From IMG/VR virus record IMGVR_UViG_3300020735_000061, positions 1 through 23,204 of that record: DNA of 23,204 nucleotides; one strand, written 5' to 3'. The translations under genes were made by a program, and so were the position numbers. Positions 11,825-21,244 of the stretch are shown in pieces. Source of the DNA: a virus. Each line of letters begins with the position of its first letter. Position 1 is the first letter of the stretch. Below the pieces are notes generated by a model. The model had not been told where the DNA came from, searched no databases, and worked only from the letters and a program-made list of their open reading frames with translations.

Positions 11825-12436
11825 TTAGTCGTCAGCCTTCGGTTGTGCAATTTGGTTTTGCTCGGCAAGTTCCTCAACGGTTTCGCCCGGATGCCAGTGC
11901 ATGGCATTTTGTGGTCTAACCATCAGTAGGTTCTCTATGTCTCTAAGGTTACTCGGCCAAACGACCTCTACCCATTGTCCAGCAACCGCACGGTTCTCAC
12001 AATCAACACACCAAAATCTTCGGTCGTGAAAGGATGCGTACTGCGCTCCATTGCACCCAGTGAACGGACACATGACGAGCCAACGTCCACCATTGACGGA
12101 CGCGAATGCTTTTGCTTCTCGGAAAATGCTTTTGTCCTCAACGACTTGTTGGCGTTTTGGATAGGGCAAATTGCTGGAGCGCCAAACGCACCTCTGCGGA
12201 GCGGTCCAGTTTGCTGGTTCTCGCTCATGCTCGGGTTGACGTGTTATTTCCGCACTGTGCTTGACGAGTTGGTCAACCAGTGAATCGTAAATACCAAAAC
12301 CTTGTTCTGGATTTTCCACTTTCATTTTATTGATTTCACCGACAATTAACTGGGACTCAACAAAGCGAGGGTCTTGCGCTTTTTGTTGGTAGTGGCCATG
12401 TTGTTCGGCGTATTGCAGGCTGGGCATTTGTTGCAT
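11825..12436 (-). CDS. Zinc-finger protein of the tail region
   Basis: A 203-residue protein with a strong AGGAGG SD at ATG 12436. The N-terminal half is hydrophilic and Gln-rich (MQQMPSLQYAEQHGHYQQK). Residues 123-146 form a zinc-binding pattern C123-x4-C128 ... C143-x2-C146 within MCPFTGCNGAQYAS and FWCVDC, followed by a WPSNLRDIENLLMVRPQNAMHWHPGETVEEL segment that recurs after minor tail genes in actinobacteriophages. It lies just downstream of the large minor tail protein, so a tail-tip or assembly role is possible. Function unknown. Confidence 0.75.
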   Translation of the reverse strand: MQQMPSLQYAEQHGHYQQKAQDPRFVESQLIVGEINKMKVENPEQGFGIYDSLVDQLVKHSAEITRQPEHEREPANWTAPQRCVWRSSNLPYPKRQQVVEDKSIFREAKAFASVNGGRWLVMCPFTGCNGAQYASFHDRRFWCVDCENRAVAGQWVEVVWPSNLRDIENLLMVRPQNAMHWHPGETVEELAEQNQIAQPKADD

Positions 12437-12444
12437 TTTTCCTC

Positions 12445-15400
12445 CTAAAGGGTAAGAACCGACGTGCTAACTCCGAATTGGTAACTGCCCAATACCGTAG
12501 GTGACATTAGCAGTTCGTAAGGAGAAAGGGCATACGTTGTGGCCCAGGTCGGATTGTTCATGTCCACCGAGTCGGTAATTTGCTCGATAACACTATTCTG
12601 CGTAAAGGTCGTGCTCGACGTTTGACCCGTGTACGAGACGGTTATTTGGTCCATCAAGCCCCGTCCAAGAATCTGGGTGATGTTGTTTCCGTTGTTGCTC
12701 TGCGAGTTGATGCGAATTTGAGTTACACGCTCAAGTGGCAGGTTGTACCACTTCGCATAGTTTTGAGCCAAAGCCAATGCGTCTCCGTCGTACTGCTGTT
12801 GAAGTGAAGTCAAACCCTGCATCGTTCGGTTGCCGTAAACACTTGCCGAATACGCTGCCGTTGATGCCGATGCGTTGAGTGGATATTGGTTTGGTCCCCA
12901 CGTTTGCAACTGACTTCCAGGACGACCCGACTGCGCTTGAATCTCGTTCCACGTATCAAGGTCATCCATTTCAACGGATAAAGTGTTTCCCTCGTAGTAA
13001 TACGTTGCGGCTGGGTAGTCGCCAAAGACCGCTTGCGAAGTATTGCTATTTGGTGACAGGTATTGGTACTGACGGTTGTAGGCAGAAATTGTCCCAGTAG
13101 GATTCTGGAAAATAACACCAGGTTCACTTTCGGTAATTGTTTGCATGTAGTTCAGCCCAGAAGTCGTTGTCAGAGGATTGGCCTCGGCGTACAGCAATGT
13201 CCTAAACGGATACGGAACGCTTAGTGCGTACAAAGGATTCAGTCCAAGCACCTGCAATGCTTTGTTGAGCCGAGCGACAGTTGTACCACCAGAAATTGCG
13301 CCGAACTCTTGTTGTTGAAACCACGTTCCCGTGAGGTAGTGATTTTGAACTTGTGATGCGGTTAGGTTGATTCCTGAGTAAAACGCCACATCGCTTAGTT
13401 CTCCTGGAAATGCGGTTGCTGGTGTTGAGTTGGTTTCCAAAACCCCTGCGGCTGGCGTGAGCCCAGTCGTTCCTTGTGGCGGAGTTCCAACGTTGATGTT
13501 TGTCAGGTTTCCGAACGACGTTACAGCGGGTGCAAACTGGCTCGCCAAGTTTGAGTCAATGTATGCAACCGGATAAGAATTAAATCCACTATTGACTACG
13601 AGGTGATGCCAGTTTCCGTCAAAAAGGTTGATTGGGGAAACGGCAAGAACGGAGGGAACCGTAGCCGAACCGAAGTAAATTGCGTTTTGGTAATTCACCA
13701 AAGTGCCAGAGGTTGAGTATTGGCTGTATTCCGCTGTTCCGAGTTGAAGTTCAACGGCGAACGACGTAGACAATGTGCTTGTGGCATGGAATACGACACC
13801 GTTAGGAACGGCGGCAACCGATGAAGACGTTCCGGGATTGAGTGTGAATTGAGGTTTTGCACCTGCCCACTTGAACCAACATTCGAACGACCAACCATTC
13901 GTGCCGTTTCTGGGCAGTCTCCAAACTATGTAGTCGTAGTCCACGTCACCAAGCCACATATTTCCATCAGCACCAAGGCAGATCGAGGTTGGGTAGGCCA
14001 ACGCATTTTGAAACCAGTACGGTTGTGTCCCTCCTGAGGTTGTTACCTTCCAAGCACCACCACCAAGTTGTGATGTGTACTTAGGGTCGGCAACCCATAA
14101 ATATGTTCCATCCGAACAAATTCCAATCGGAGAAGAGCCTGGCAATAAATAGTTCGCCAACAAGGTTCCCGATGTTCCGATCTTCCAAACCCGTCCACCC
14201 GTTCGTGCAGTCGAGTTGTAGTTGGTTGTCCAAAGATTACCGTCCGGCCCATTACATATCCCGTTGAACGTGCCCGTCGTGGTGATGTCGTATTTTGTAA
14301 CGGCGTTAGTTGCCGGAACAACCTTGCAAACAGCACCAATTTGAGTATTCGAACCATCTTGACCGGCAACCCAAATGTTGTTATCTGAACCAGTGCAAAC
14401 ACCAAACGCCTGTACGGAACTAAGTCCGATTTTTGGCCCGACGGAACCGGATGTCGTAACTTTCCAAACGTATCCCGACTCATCACCAACCCAGATGTTT
14501 CCGTCTGGCCCATAGCAAACATCTCCTGCGGTGGCCGCTGTGAGTGTGTACTTCGTTGCAACTCCAGCGGTTGTAACTTTCCAAACGGCGGCGTTAAAAT
14601 CCGACACCCAAAGATTTGTGCCGTCGGAGCAAACGCCAGTCGGCTGTGCGCCCGCAAGAACGTATGCCGTCGAAACGCCCGCTGGTGTTGTCTTGACCAC
14701 CGAGCCAGCGGCACCTTGCACGGCAAACCAAACGTTGCCGTCGGGTCCAGCACAAACTGCTTCGGCGTTCCCTGGGGAAGGTAATGAAAAAGAAGTGACT
14801 TGGATACTTGCGGAACTTTTCAAGAAGTCGTGATTTGTGGGAGGTTCGGTCGTGTTGTCAACGGTTTTGAATCCACCGTTCGATGTATTCGTTCCATTCG
14901 TAAGGTCAAGAGCGGTGCTTGAGTCGGACAAGAAGGGACCTAGTTGTCCGTAAGAAGGAATGCCTCCAAGTCCAGAAACTAGCGAGCCGGTATTGTTGTT
15001 GCCCGATGAGTCAATAACCGTAGACGTTGCGATTTCATCACCAAGCCTGTAGTAGGCCGCAAGATTTGCCCCACCATCCGATTCCACCAAACTTGCATAG
15101 TTGTTGTTGGAAAGGTACTTCAGTGAGAGCAGTTGCAAGAGGTCGTTGCATTGTATGGTTGCGTTGACGTTGAGAACATCCTTGATGTCCAATTTGATTG
15201 ACTGGAAGTATCCGTAATACTTTGGATAAGTAATTCCATTCCATGCAGCCGTCACTTGAAATGGATTCATTGGCTTTAGCCCAAGCCCGCCGTTGTACAA
15301 GAAACTGTTTGTGTTCCAAGCATTGAAGGAGCCATCGCGTGCATTGACCGTGAAGTTTGCCGATGTTGCTTGAATCCTGTCCAACTCGTGCTGTCTACCG

Positions 15401-16146
15401 AAAGGACCAATTTGCATTCGCTCCACGTAACTTGAAATGTTCGTCCACGTCCCCAAACCGTTGAGCGGATTTTGATAGTTATTAGTAGTGCTTACCTGCA
15501 CGAGCGTTTCTGGAAACCGAAGCAGTGGATTCAACCCATTTGCACCAGACACAAAACAGGCTCCAACCGTCGCCCACGAAGCGGTTGATGCCGAGGCGGT
15601 CCATCTTGGCGTTGAGGAAACCGAGCCGCTGTTGATGTAATACGCTCCCGAAACACTTGCCCCCGTTCCAGACAGTGCGGTATAGCCACTCGGGTTAGCG
15701 GAGATTGACGCACCACCAACAACTGTTGCCCCAACGAACAACTCTCCGCTAGAGCGAGGTGTGAGCGTTTGCACTGCAGGGGATGCGGACATTCCGTAGT
15801 TCTGACTCCACTGGTCTAGTGGGTCAACGTACCAAACTCCGGCGTATTCTGCGACGTTTACCTGGATGCTACCCGTAGCGTTGAACGTGAATGTGACGCT
15901 TGCCGCCCCAGGTTTCACTCCGCGAGCGTAGAATATCTCCGCTCCGCCAATCGTTGTGTAACTCGTTGCGGTTTGAATCCAACGATTGCCAAGATTGTCA
16001 ACAACGGAAACCGTGTCAACGTATGCCGGAAGGAATGTTGTTGCAATGAGCGTATTTCCAGAACCGAGGTTAGACGTAAGAGCAACGACGACTGAAGCGG
16101 CTCCACCACTTGATGTCGTTTTGTCTTGGATGTGAGTGATTGCCAT
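12445..16146 (-). CDS. Minor tail protein with a seven-bladed propeller inserted in a LamG-like domain
   Basis: A 1233-residue tail-tip protein. Residues 1-200 are beta-rich. About 215-345 match the start of actinophage minor tail/Dit-like proteins (WTNISSYVERMQIGPFGRQHE, then LDRIQATSANFTVNARDG). A LamG-like jellyroll begins at 355-450 (AAYYRLGD, VIDSSGNNNTGSL) and resumes at 748-945 (GWSFECWFKW, LFDGNWHHLVV, GELSDVAFYSG). Between them lies a propeller of seven repeats (about 453-745) of the Vgb/NHL type, each ending VC-x-GPDGN-x-W-like (PDGNVWF, PDGNIWV, PDGNLWT, ADGNMWL). Residues 950-1233 form a further tail domain. It probably binds a host-surface glycan or peptide. The gene starts two nt after the tape measure stop. 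Confidence 0.87.
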   Translation of the reverse strand: MAITHIQDKTTSSGGAASVVVALTSNLGSGNTLIATTFLPAYVDTVSVVDNLGNRWIQTATSYTTIGGAEIFYARGVKPGAASVTFTFNATGSIQVNVAEYAGVWYVDPLDQWSQNYGMSASPAVQTLTPRSSGELFVGATVVGGASISANPSGYTALSGTGASVSGAYYINSGSVSSTPRWTASASTASWATVGACFVSGANGLNPLLRFPETLVQVSTTNNYQNPLNGLGTWTNISSYVERMQIGPFGRQHELDRIQATSANFTVNARDGSFNAWNTNSFLYNGGLGLKPMNPFQVTAAWNGITYPKYYGYFQSIKLDIKDVLNVNATIQCNDLLQLLSLKYLSNNNYASLVESDGGANLAAYYRLGDEIATSTVIDSSGNNNTGSLVSGLGGIPSYGQLGPFLSDSSTALDLTNGTNTSNGGFKTVDNTTEPPTNHDFLKSSASIQVTSFSLPSPGNAEAVCAGPDGNVWFAVQGAAGSVVKTTPAGVSTAYVLAGAQPTGVCSDGTNLWVSDFNAAVWKVTTAGVATKYTLTAATAGDVCYGPDGNIWVGDESGYVWKVTTSGSVGPKIGLSSVQAFGVCTGSDNNIWVAGQDGSNTQIGAVCKVVPATNAVTKYDITTTGTFNGICNGPDGNLWTTNYNSTARTGGRVWKIGTSGTLLANYLLPGSSPIGICSDGTYLWVADPKYTSQLGGGAWKVTTSGGTQPYWFQNALAYPTSICLGADGNMWLGDVDYDYIVWRLPRNGTNGWSFECWFKWAGAKPQFTLNPGTSSSVAAVPNGVVFHATSTLSTSFAVELQLGTAEYSQYSTSGTLVNYQNAIYFGSATVPSVLAVSPINLFDGNWHHLVVNSGFNSYPVAYIDSNLASQFAPAVTSFGNLTNINVGTPPQGTTGLTPAAGVLETNSTPATAFPGELSDVAFYSGINLTASQVQNHYLTGTWFQQQEFGAISGGTTVARLNKALQVLGLNPLYALSVPYPFRTLLYAEANPLTTTSGLNYMQTITESEPGVIFQNPTGTISAYNRQYQYLSPNSNTSQAVFGDYPAATYYYEGNTLSVEMDDLDTWNEIQAQSGRPGSQLQTWGPNQYPLNASASTAAYSASVYGNRTMQGLTSLQQQYDGDALALAQNYAKWYNLPLERVTQIRINSQSNNGNNITQILGRGLMDQITVSYTGQTSSTTFTQNSVIEQITDSVDMNNPTWATTYALSPYELLMSPTVLGSYQFGVSTSVLTL

Positions 16147-16148
16147 TT

Positions 16149-18950
16149 TTACCTGCTGATTGCATTAACGTTAATTCCCGTAGCGGCACCTGTTTGTGAG
16201 CCACCAGAGTATTGACCAAGGACGGTTCCGGTTGCCCTTGCGTTCTGTAGTTGGTACTGAGTGACCACCTGAGCGATTGTTTGTCCACTGATTTGAATTG
16301 GAGAAGTGACGTGCAGAACGGCTGACCCTTGACCTCCACCAACCGACGTTGCCGATATTGGGCCAACCCCACCAACTCCACTAATCCCGCCAAGCGAAAA
16401 GTTTGTTGACAGGTCCGCCCCAACTCCACCGATTGCGTCTTGGGCAAGTTTTGCGTTATCGGTAATACCGAGTGCCAAACCTTCCATGATGTTTTTACCG
16501 TAGCCATGAAACACGAGTGACGGGGAGAAGATATGAAGGACGGACTTGAACGCTCCCATAATTGAACTTCCAACATTTTTGATCTTGTCAAGGACCGATC
16601 CAAGGCCGTTTTCAATACCGTTGATGAGCCCCATCATGATATTCCAACCAGTATCCCTAAGCCAATTAAAAGCATCCCCAATGGCATTGAGTATTTTGCC
16701 GGGCAAACTGCCAAACCAGTTGATTGTGTTTTGGATGCCGTTTGCCACTCCGTTAATGAGTCCAGAAAACGCCCCAGAAATCCACCCTCCAAGGTCACCG
16801 GCGAAACGTTCAATAACTGAAATTACTCGTCCTGGCAATGCGGACCAGAAGTTGATGTAGGTAGTGACTGCCCCTGTAACCCAAGAAACCATTTTGCCCC
16901 AAGCCGCCGCAATCCAATTTGTGAGGTCAGTACCAAAATTCTCAAGTGCCCCAATCAAAGACTCTGGTATCCCTGTGAAAAAGTTAATCACGGCTGACCA
17001 TGCTGAGTGCATCTTGTTGAGAATGTTCACACCGAATCCTTCAAAGATTCCGAGGATACCGGCGAACGCCCCTTGAAGTATTCCCTTAATGGCATCCCAC
17101 ACGCCCTTGAAAATTTCCTTGACGCCTTCCCAGATTTCGCTCCAGTTCCCGCTAAAGATTCCCTTGATGATGTCAATGAAACCCTTGATAAAGGAGATGA
17201 AACCTTTCACAACCTCAATCGAACCTTCAAAAATGTTCTTGATTTCATCGAAGGCAATTTTGAAAGGAATACTAATTTCTGCCCAGTGCTTCACAATCCA
17301 CTGTGCGGCCTCGGCAATGACCTGAGCAACCTTTGTGACGATTGGCATGAGTTTTGTTCCAAGTGCGGTCACCGCATCCTCAACCGCCGCTTTGGTTTTT
17401 TCCATCGAAGCGTGCAGGCCAGCCGTTGCCTTTGCCGCAGACGCTTCCGCCACTCCCTTTTGCTCTACTTGTTTTGTGTATTTTTCGTAAGCCGCTGGAC
17501 CTGATTGGATTGTTGCTACTAACTTCGCAGAAGAACTCCCAAATCCGTCTGCACTGAGGGTTGCCTGTGCTTGTGCTGTTCCCATGCCTTTGATTTGATT
17601 GCTTAGTTTGCCAATAATGTCTTGCATTGGAAGAAGTTTTCCGTTCGTTCCAACGGCATTGAATCCAAGTTTTTGGTAGGCCTCTGAGTTGAGGCGTGCG
17701 GCATCTGCGGCACTTTTGAACTTCCCCCAAAGTTGTGTCTGTGCAATATCTAAACCTTTGGTAGCCGCCGAAACTTGCGTGGCTTGCATCGTTCCGTTCT
17801 CGTATTCCTTCGCAAGATTCTTGAGGTTTGGAGGAAGATTGGAAAGGGTGTCGTTCATGTTCTTGTTTGCCTTGGCAACGTCTGTTGCTGGTTTCAAGAA
17901 CTGGGTGAACGAGGAACTCATGGCTTGCATTGCGGCACGGCCAGTTTCGCCATGAGCGGTCATGTCAACCATCAAGCCAGCCAACTCTCCCATCGGAGGG
18001 GCCATTCCTCCAAGTTTGGATTTCGTTCTATCGAGCGAATTGCCAAGTGCCGAAACACTTTGCCCCGTCGCATTGGCGGCAGAAACCAAAATGTCGGCAA
18101 CCTTTGAGGAGTCACCCGTTTGCATCCCAAACGTTTGCAAGGTTTTGGTAAGTATTGTTGTTGTGCCGTCGAGATTGCCACCTGTTGCTTCAGCGGCATC
18201 CATAGATGCCTTCATGAGGTCTAACCCCTGCTTGGCGGTTAAGGTTCCACCGTTAAGCGTTTTTGCTTGTCCCGCAATCTTGGAAAAAGAATCTGCAATT
18301 TGCTGTGCGGTGTAGGTGGATGTTCCCGCCGTTTGAAAAAAAGCATCACTAATTTTTCCGGCATTGGCAATGGAGATGTTTGCGCTTGCGGCAATTTTGT
18401 CGGTAGTTGATTGGTACTTTTGACCAAAGTCAACGGAAATTGCGGCCACTCCAGCAACAGCCGCTCCAGCCATGATGTATGGGCTTGGAATGCTTCCGAT
18501 TACTGACAACATTCCAGTTCCGCTAGCGCCAGCCTTCTCCATGCTTGCGGCAACTTCTTCGGTCTTTCCCTTCATCGCACCAAGTGGTCCAGGAAGGTGA
18601 TTGAGGATTGAACCTAGTGTTCCAAACTTCCCACCGGAATCCTTTGCCGCTGTTCCAGCATCTCGTGCGGCTTTTTCCGCTTTGGATAGACCGCCCTCCG
18701 CCTCTGATGCGCCCTTAGAAACCCCCCCACCGAAAGCGCCACCAGCATCCGCTCCAGCGGTCTCCAGATCGCCCTTGATGCCCGTTGTCGCGTTTTTGAC
18801 GCCACCCTCCAGACCAGCGCCCGCACCGTCGCCAGCGGCCTTTGCTTCGACGGCAAAAGCCTCCATCTCGCCCTTGGTCTTGGTGAGACTGGCGGTGAAT
18901 TCTTCTGTATTAGCGAGTAGCGTTGCTACGACTGGTTCAAGGACGGCCAT
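16149..18950 (-). CDS. Tail tape measure protein
   Basis: Started at ATG 18950 with AAGGAG six nt upstream, giving 933 residues; the longer frame begins at a TTG. An N-terminal coiled and Gly/Ala-rich region (about 20-120, KTKGEMEAFAVEAKAAGDG) is followed by a TP901-type core (about 170-400, KIAASANISIANAGKISDAF...GGNLDGTTTILTKTLQTFGM...NSLDRTKSKLGGMAPPMGEL). The C-terminal half has long hydrophobic, Trp-rich amphipathic repeats (GVWDAIKGILQGAFAGILG, INWFGSLPGKILNAIGDAF) that could insert in the host membrane. It sets tail length and helps DNA pass into the cell. At about 1.5 A per residue the tail would be near 140 nm (inferred). Confidence 0.95.
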   Translation of the reverse strand: MAVLEPVVATLLANTEEFTASLTKTKGEMEAFAVEAKAAGDGAGAGLEGGVKNATTGIKGDLETAGADAGGAFGGGVSKGASEAEGGLSKAEKAARDAGTAAKDSGGKFGTLGSILNHLPGPLGAMKGKTEEVAASMEKAGASGTGMLSVIGSIPSPYIMAGAAVAGVAAISVDFGQKYQSTTDKIAASANISIANAGKISDAFFQTAGTSTYTAQQIADSFSKIAGQAKTLNGGTLTAKQGLDLMKASMDAAEATGGNLDGTTTILTKTLQTFGMQTGDSSKVADILVSAANATGQSVSALGNSLDRTKSKLGGMAPPMGELAGLMVDMTAHGETGRAAMQAMSSSFTQFLKPATDVAKANKNMNDTLSNLPPNLKNLAKEYENGTMQATQVSAATKGLDIAQTQLWGKFKSAADAARLNSEAYQKLGFNAVGTNGKLLPMQDIIGKLSNQIKGMGTAQAQATLSADGFGSSSAKLVATIQSGPAAYEKYTKQVEQKGVAEASAAKATAGLHASMEKTKAAVEDAVTALGTKLMPIVTKVAQVIAEAAQWIVKHWAEISIPFKIAFDEIKNIFEGSIEVVKGFISFIKGFIDIIKGIFSGNWSEIWEGVKEIFKGVWDAIKGILQGAFAGILGIFEGFGVNILNKMHSAWSAVINFFTGIPESLIGALENFGTDLTNWIAAAWGKMVSWVTGAVTTYINFWSALPGRVISVIERFAGDLGGWISGAFSGLINGVANGIQNTINWFGSLPGKILNAIGDAFNWLRDTGWNIMMGLINGIENGLGSVLDKIKNVGSSIMGAFKSVLHIFSPSLVFHGYGKNIMEGLALGITDNAKLAQDAIGGVGADLSTNFSLGGISGVGGVGPISATSVGGGQGSAVLHVTSPIQISGQTIAQVVTQYQLQNARATGTVLGQYSGGSQTGAATGINVNAISR

Positions 18951-19016
18951 TAGCGTCTCCTTGGATGCGTTCAATAAATTTCATGAACTTGGAAATGTCG
19001 GCGATGAGTTGCACTG

Positions 19017-19639
19017 CTAGCGTCTTTCTTCCTGTAACTCGTTAACTGCTTCTTCGTAGGTGTCGTGAATCTTCAGAAGCCACGTTGTTTCCTTGAAAGG
19101 CCGACTCTCATATTCTGCCACAGAACAGGAAAACAGTTTGCAGTAGCGGTACGCCCGTGCGAGTTCCTCCAACTCTGGGTCTATTTCGTCAAGCAGTAAT
19201 CCACCCTTGAAAGCCGCCTTTAGTTGACGGAGTTTTCTGTAGGCGCTTTTGGGTCGGCGGCTCCCTCCATGCCATATTGCTCACCGAAATTCAAGTCAAC
19301 TGCGGCTGTCGTTAGTGGTTCGTAAATTGAACGTGGCAAGTCATCAACCTCATCAACGTTTGTGGGAATCGGTTGATCTAGTGTCCATGACTTCAATCGA
19401 AGGACAACACAGGTCCGTTGAAAAAGGTCAATGGAGTTGTAGTCGTCGTCCGGCATTTCGGCAATTACGCGCCAAGCCTCTGGGTCTCCATCAACAAATC
19501 CCATGTCTTCTAGCGACTTTGCCACCGATGCCGCAACGCGTGTTGACTTTTGAATCGTCTTGATTTCCTTGTTGGTCAATTCGTCGTCGTCCTTTAGGAC
19601 CGCACTGTGGTTGTTGGGAAGTGAAATAATCGTACTCAT
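19017..19639 (-). CDS. Tail assembly chaperone, -1 frameshift product (GT form)
   Basis: Made by reading 19639-19247 in the first frame and then 19247-19017 in the -1 frame, about 207 residues. The second frame gives SAYRKLRQLKAAFKGGLLLD...YRYCKLFSCSVAEYESRPF...YEEAVNELQEERR, then TAG at 19019-19017. That frame has no start codon of its own near its beginning, is open for 77 codons, and fills the gap before the tape measure. Long-tailed phages use such a frameshift to make a minor G-T chaperone that coats the tape measure protein before tube polymerisation. The shift site is CCCAAAA (19247-19253). Confidence 0.88.
19220..19639 (-). CDS. Tail assembly chaperone (G form)
   Basis: The 139-residue unshifted product, beginning MSTIISLPNNHSAVLKDDDE with AAAAGGAA upstream. 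It is acidic and helical (LTNKEIKTIQKSTRVAASVAKS; DDDYNSIDLFQRTCVVLRLKSW). Position between the tail tube and the tape measure, size and the frameshift overlap identify it as the G-type tail chaperone. It is the majority product and binds the tape measure during assembly. The unshifted tail (GAADPKAPTENSVN) follows the slippery sequence. Confidence 0.87.
   Translation of the reverse strand: MSTIISLPNNHSAVLKDDDELTNKEIKTIQKSTRVAASVAKSLEDMGFVDGDPEAWRVIAEMPDDDYNSIDLFQRTCVVLRLKSWTLDQPIPTNVDEVDDLPRSIYEPLTTAAVDLNFGEQYGMEGAADPKAPTENSVN
19247..19253 (-). promoter_or_regulatory. Slippery heptamer CCCAAAA for -1 ribosomal frameshifting
   Basis: In the zero frame it is read C CCA AAA, matching the X XXY YYZ rule, and a -1 slip gives CCC AAA with AGC as next codon, entering the 77-codon frame. 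It lies nine codons before the unshifted stop. I did not identify a clear downstream stimulatory hairpin. Confidence 0.87.
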
Positions 19640-19653
19640 GGTCGGTTCCTTTT

Positions 19654-19977
19654 TTATCGGTTGTTCTTGCGGTTTTGAAAGTTTGCTGTTTCTGCTTCAT
19701 GCACGGCAATCAGCCAGTCAATAGCCTTTGGGTCCTCGTTGTCCAGCGTAACGAAGTCCTGGTGAGATGTCCCAGTAAAGATTTTTCGGTAGGTGTATTC
19801 CCGCAGGTAATTGAGTGCAACGGAGCAATCGGTGATGTCCTCTGCCTTTGCACTGTCTTGGCTTAGATAAACGGCGAGACGGCGAAGTTGAGAAAATGCA
19901 CTCGAAATATCGGCATCGGGACGAAAGTCCACTTTTTGCTCGGTATCTCTCCTGCTAAAAAGTTGAAAGTTTTTCAT
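19654..19977 (-). CDS. Hypothetical protein of the tail module (107 aa)
   Basis: A 107-residue protein between the tail tube and the tail chaperone. It begins MKNFQLFSRRDTEQKVDFRP and has helical stretches (SSAFSQLRRLAVYLSQDSAKAEDITDCSVALNYLREYTYRKIF, DPKAIDWLIAVHEAETANF). AAGGA lies about 12 nt upstream. Genes in this position are usually small tail-assembly or tail-completion proteins. I cannot assign a family. Confidence 0.7.
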   Translation of the reverse strand: MKNFQLFSRRDTEQKVDFRPDADISSAFSQLRRLAVYLSQDSAKAEDITDCSVALNYLREYTYRKIFTGTSHQDFVTLDNEDPKAIDWLIAVHEAETANFQNRKNNR

Positions 19978-20019
19978 GTTTTGCGCCCGTCCTTGTTTTG
20001 GGTTTCCGAATTGCTTCGA

Positions 20020-20982
20020 TTAGTAAGCGGTACTAACTCCGTTGTTGATGGTTACCTTGACCGGCGAGTAGCCAGCGCTAGTGGCGTCGGTCGTGTTGGC
20101 AACTGCCGTGAACTTTGTATCCAACGAGATGTATGCCTTTGACTGGTCAATGAACGGGTCCATCAACTGAACGTTCGACATCTGGAACTGAACAAAATAG
20201 CCGGTAGCCGGGTCCGTGAACTTAAGGATGACTTGTTGCTGGTCACGGATAAGTGAATTGGCATAGAAGGTTTCGTTGGATTCAACAACGAACTTCATTG
20301 TTCCAGTTACCTCGATTGGGCCTTGGAAGTTATTGTATGGAGCCTGTTGTCCAAGCGTAAAGATTGGTGCAGTGTTCCTTTTGATATCCAATGCCGCTGA
20401 CTCAACGACGGCAACCGAAGCGCCACCGATTGAGGCCGAGCAAGCCCACGAAGGAACGAGGTGTTGGGTTGACTCATTTGCGGTAACCGATGCCACGGTT
20501 GTTGAAATGTTTCCAACAAAGTTGAACGATGTTTCCACGGCGGCGTCGGCGGCAAATGCGAGGGCGATGTCCACACAGCGTGCGGCTGTGATTTGATATG
20601 TGTTATCAACCGAGTCGTTAATCAAGGTGTAAGAGGGAGCCTGAGAACCTTGGTTGGGGGCGTTTAGCACCCCGATGGTGTGTGACCAAACGCTTGCCCC
20701 AACCGAAGCAACGGCGTCCGCTCCACCAAGAACCGAACGAATGAGTTCAGGATAAACGTCGGAGTACATGAACGTTTTGCCGCTGAACATGTCGTGACGA
20801 ACACCGGGAACCTGGTCGTAGTGACCGACGGGAGAACCACGGAAGTCGCTGTCGTCGAGCCATTTCAACGTTGGTGTGAGTTTCGGGCTACCGATTGGCG
20901 TGAAGGTAGATACGCTTGCGGCAGTTCCGTAGGTGGATTCGGTTGCCAAACCCCAGTAGGAGTTTGCGGTCATGAAAGGCAT
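20020..20982 (-). CDS. Major tail tube protein
   Basis: A 320-residue protein starting MPFMTANSYWGLATESTYGT, a start typical of actinophage tail tube proteins ('xxxGxxxExTYGTxxxp'). It is beta-rich throughout (WSHTIGVLNAPNQ; ETSFNFVGNISTTVASVTAN; IEVTGTMKFVVESNETFY; YISLDTKFTAVAN), as expected for a subunit of the stacked hexameric tube. Its place after the tail-terminator-like gene and before the chaperone pair and tape measure is standard for siphoviruses. AAGGAG is eight nt upstream, and the start overlaps the upstream stop as TAATG. Confidence 0.85.
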   Translation of the reverse strand: MPFMTANSYWGLATESTYGTAASVSTFTPIGSPKLTPTLKWLDDSDFRGSPVGHYDQVPGVRHDMFSGKTFMYSDVYPELIRSVLGGADAVASVGASVWSHTIGVLNAPNQGSQAPSYTLINDSVDNTYQITAARCVDIALAFAADAAVETSFNFVGNISTTVASVTANESTQHLVPSWACSASIGGASVAVVESAALDIKRNTAPIFTLGQQAPYNNFQGPIEVTGTMKFVVESNETFYANSLIRDQQQVILKFTDPATGYFVQFQMSNVQLMDPFIDQSKAYISLDTKFTAVANTTDATSAGYSPVKVTINNGVSTAY

Positions 20983-21218
20983 TAGTTGTTCTCCTTGGAA
21001 TCGTCAGCCGTTTCCGGTGACTCTGTTATTTCTTTCCGTTCTTCAGTGGTCTTTGTTTGGCTAACTTTTGGATTATCTGCAATAAGTGCAAGCAATGGAT
21101 GGTCAACCGTCGCGTCTACGTCAATCGTGTCCCCAGTCTTGGGAACCCATGTTTCTCCGTCTTTTTGCAACGTGATGAAGACCGTCGGCAAATCTCCTGT
21201 GTATTGGTATCTTGGCAC
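20982..21218 (-). CDS. Small head-tail or tail accessory protein
   Basis: Started at GTG 21218, with AGGAG four nt upstream; the TTG at 21248 is less likely. The 78-residue product begins MPRYQYTGDLPTVFITL and has a compact beta region (WVPKTGDTIDVDATVDHPLLALI) followed by an acidic, Lys/Glu-rich, probably disordered tail (TTEERKEITESPETADDSKENN). Small proteins with an RYxYTGDxPTVF start lie beside tail tube genes in actinophages; the function is not established. Its TAA overlaps the tube start as TAATG. Confidence 0.65.
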   Translation of the reverse strand: MPRYQYTGDLPTVFITLQKDGETWVPKTGDTIDVDATVDHPLLALIADNPKVSQTKTTEERKEITESPETADDSKENN

Positions 21219-21244
21219 AAATCTCCTAAACTCAACACTTTGGG

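Noticed and set aside
18937-19014. 25-residue frame from GTG 19014 (MQLIADISKFMKFIERI...) overlapping the tape measure start
   Set aside because: Its second half is the tape measure SD and start region. No clear SD, and too short to separate from chance.
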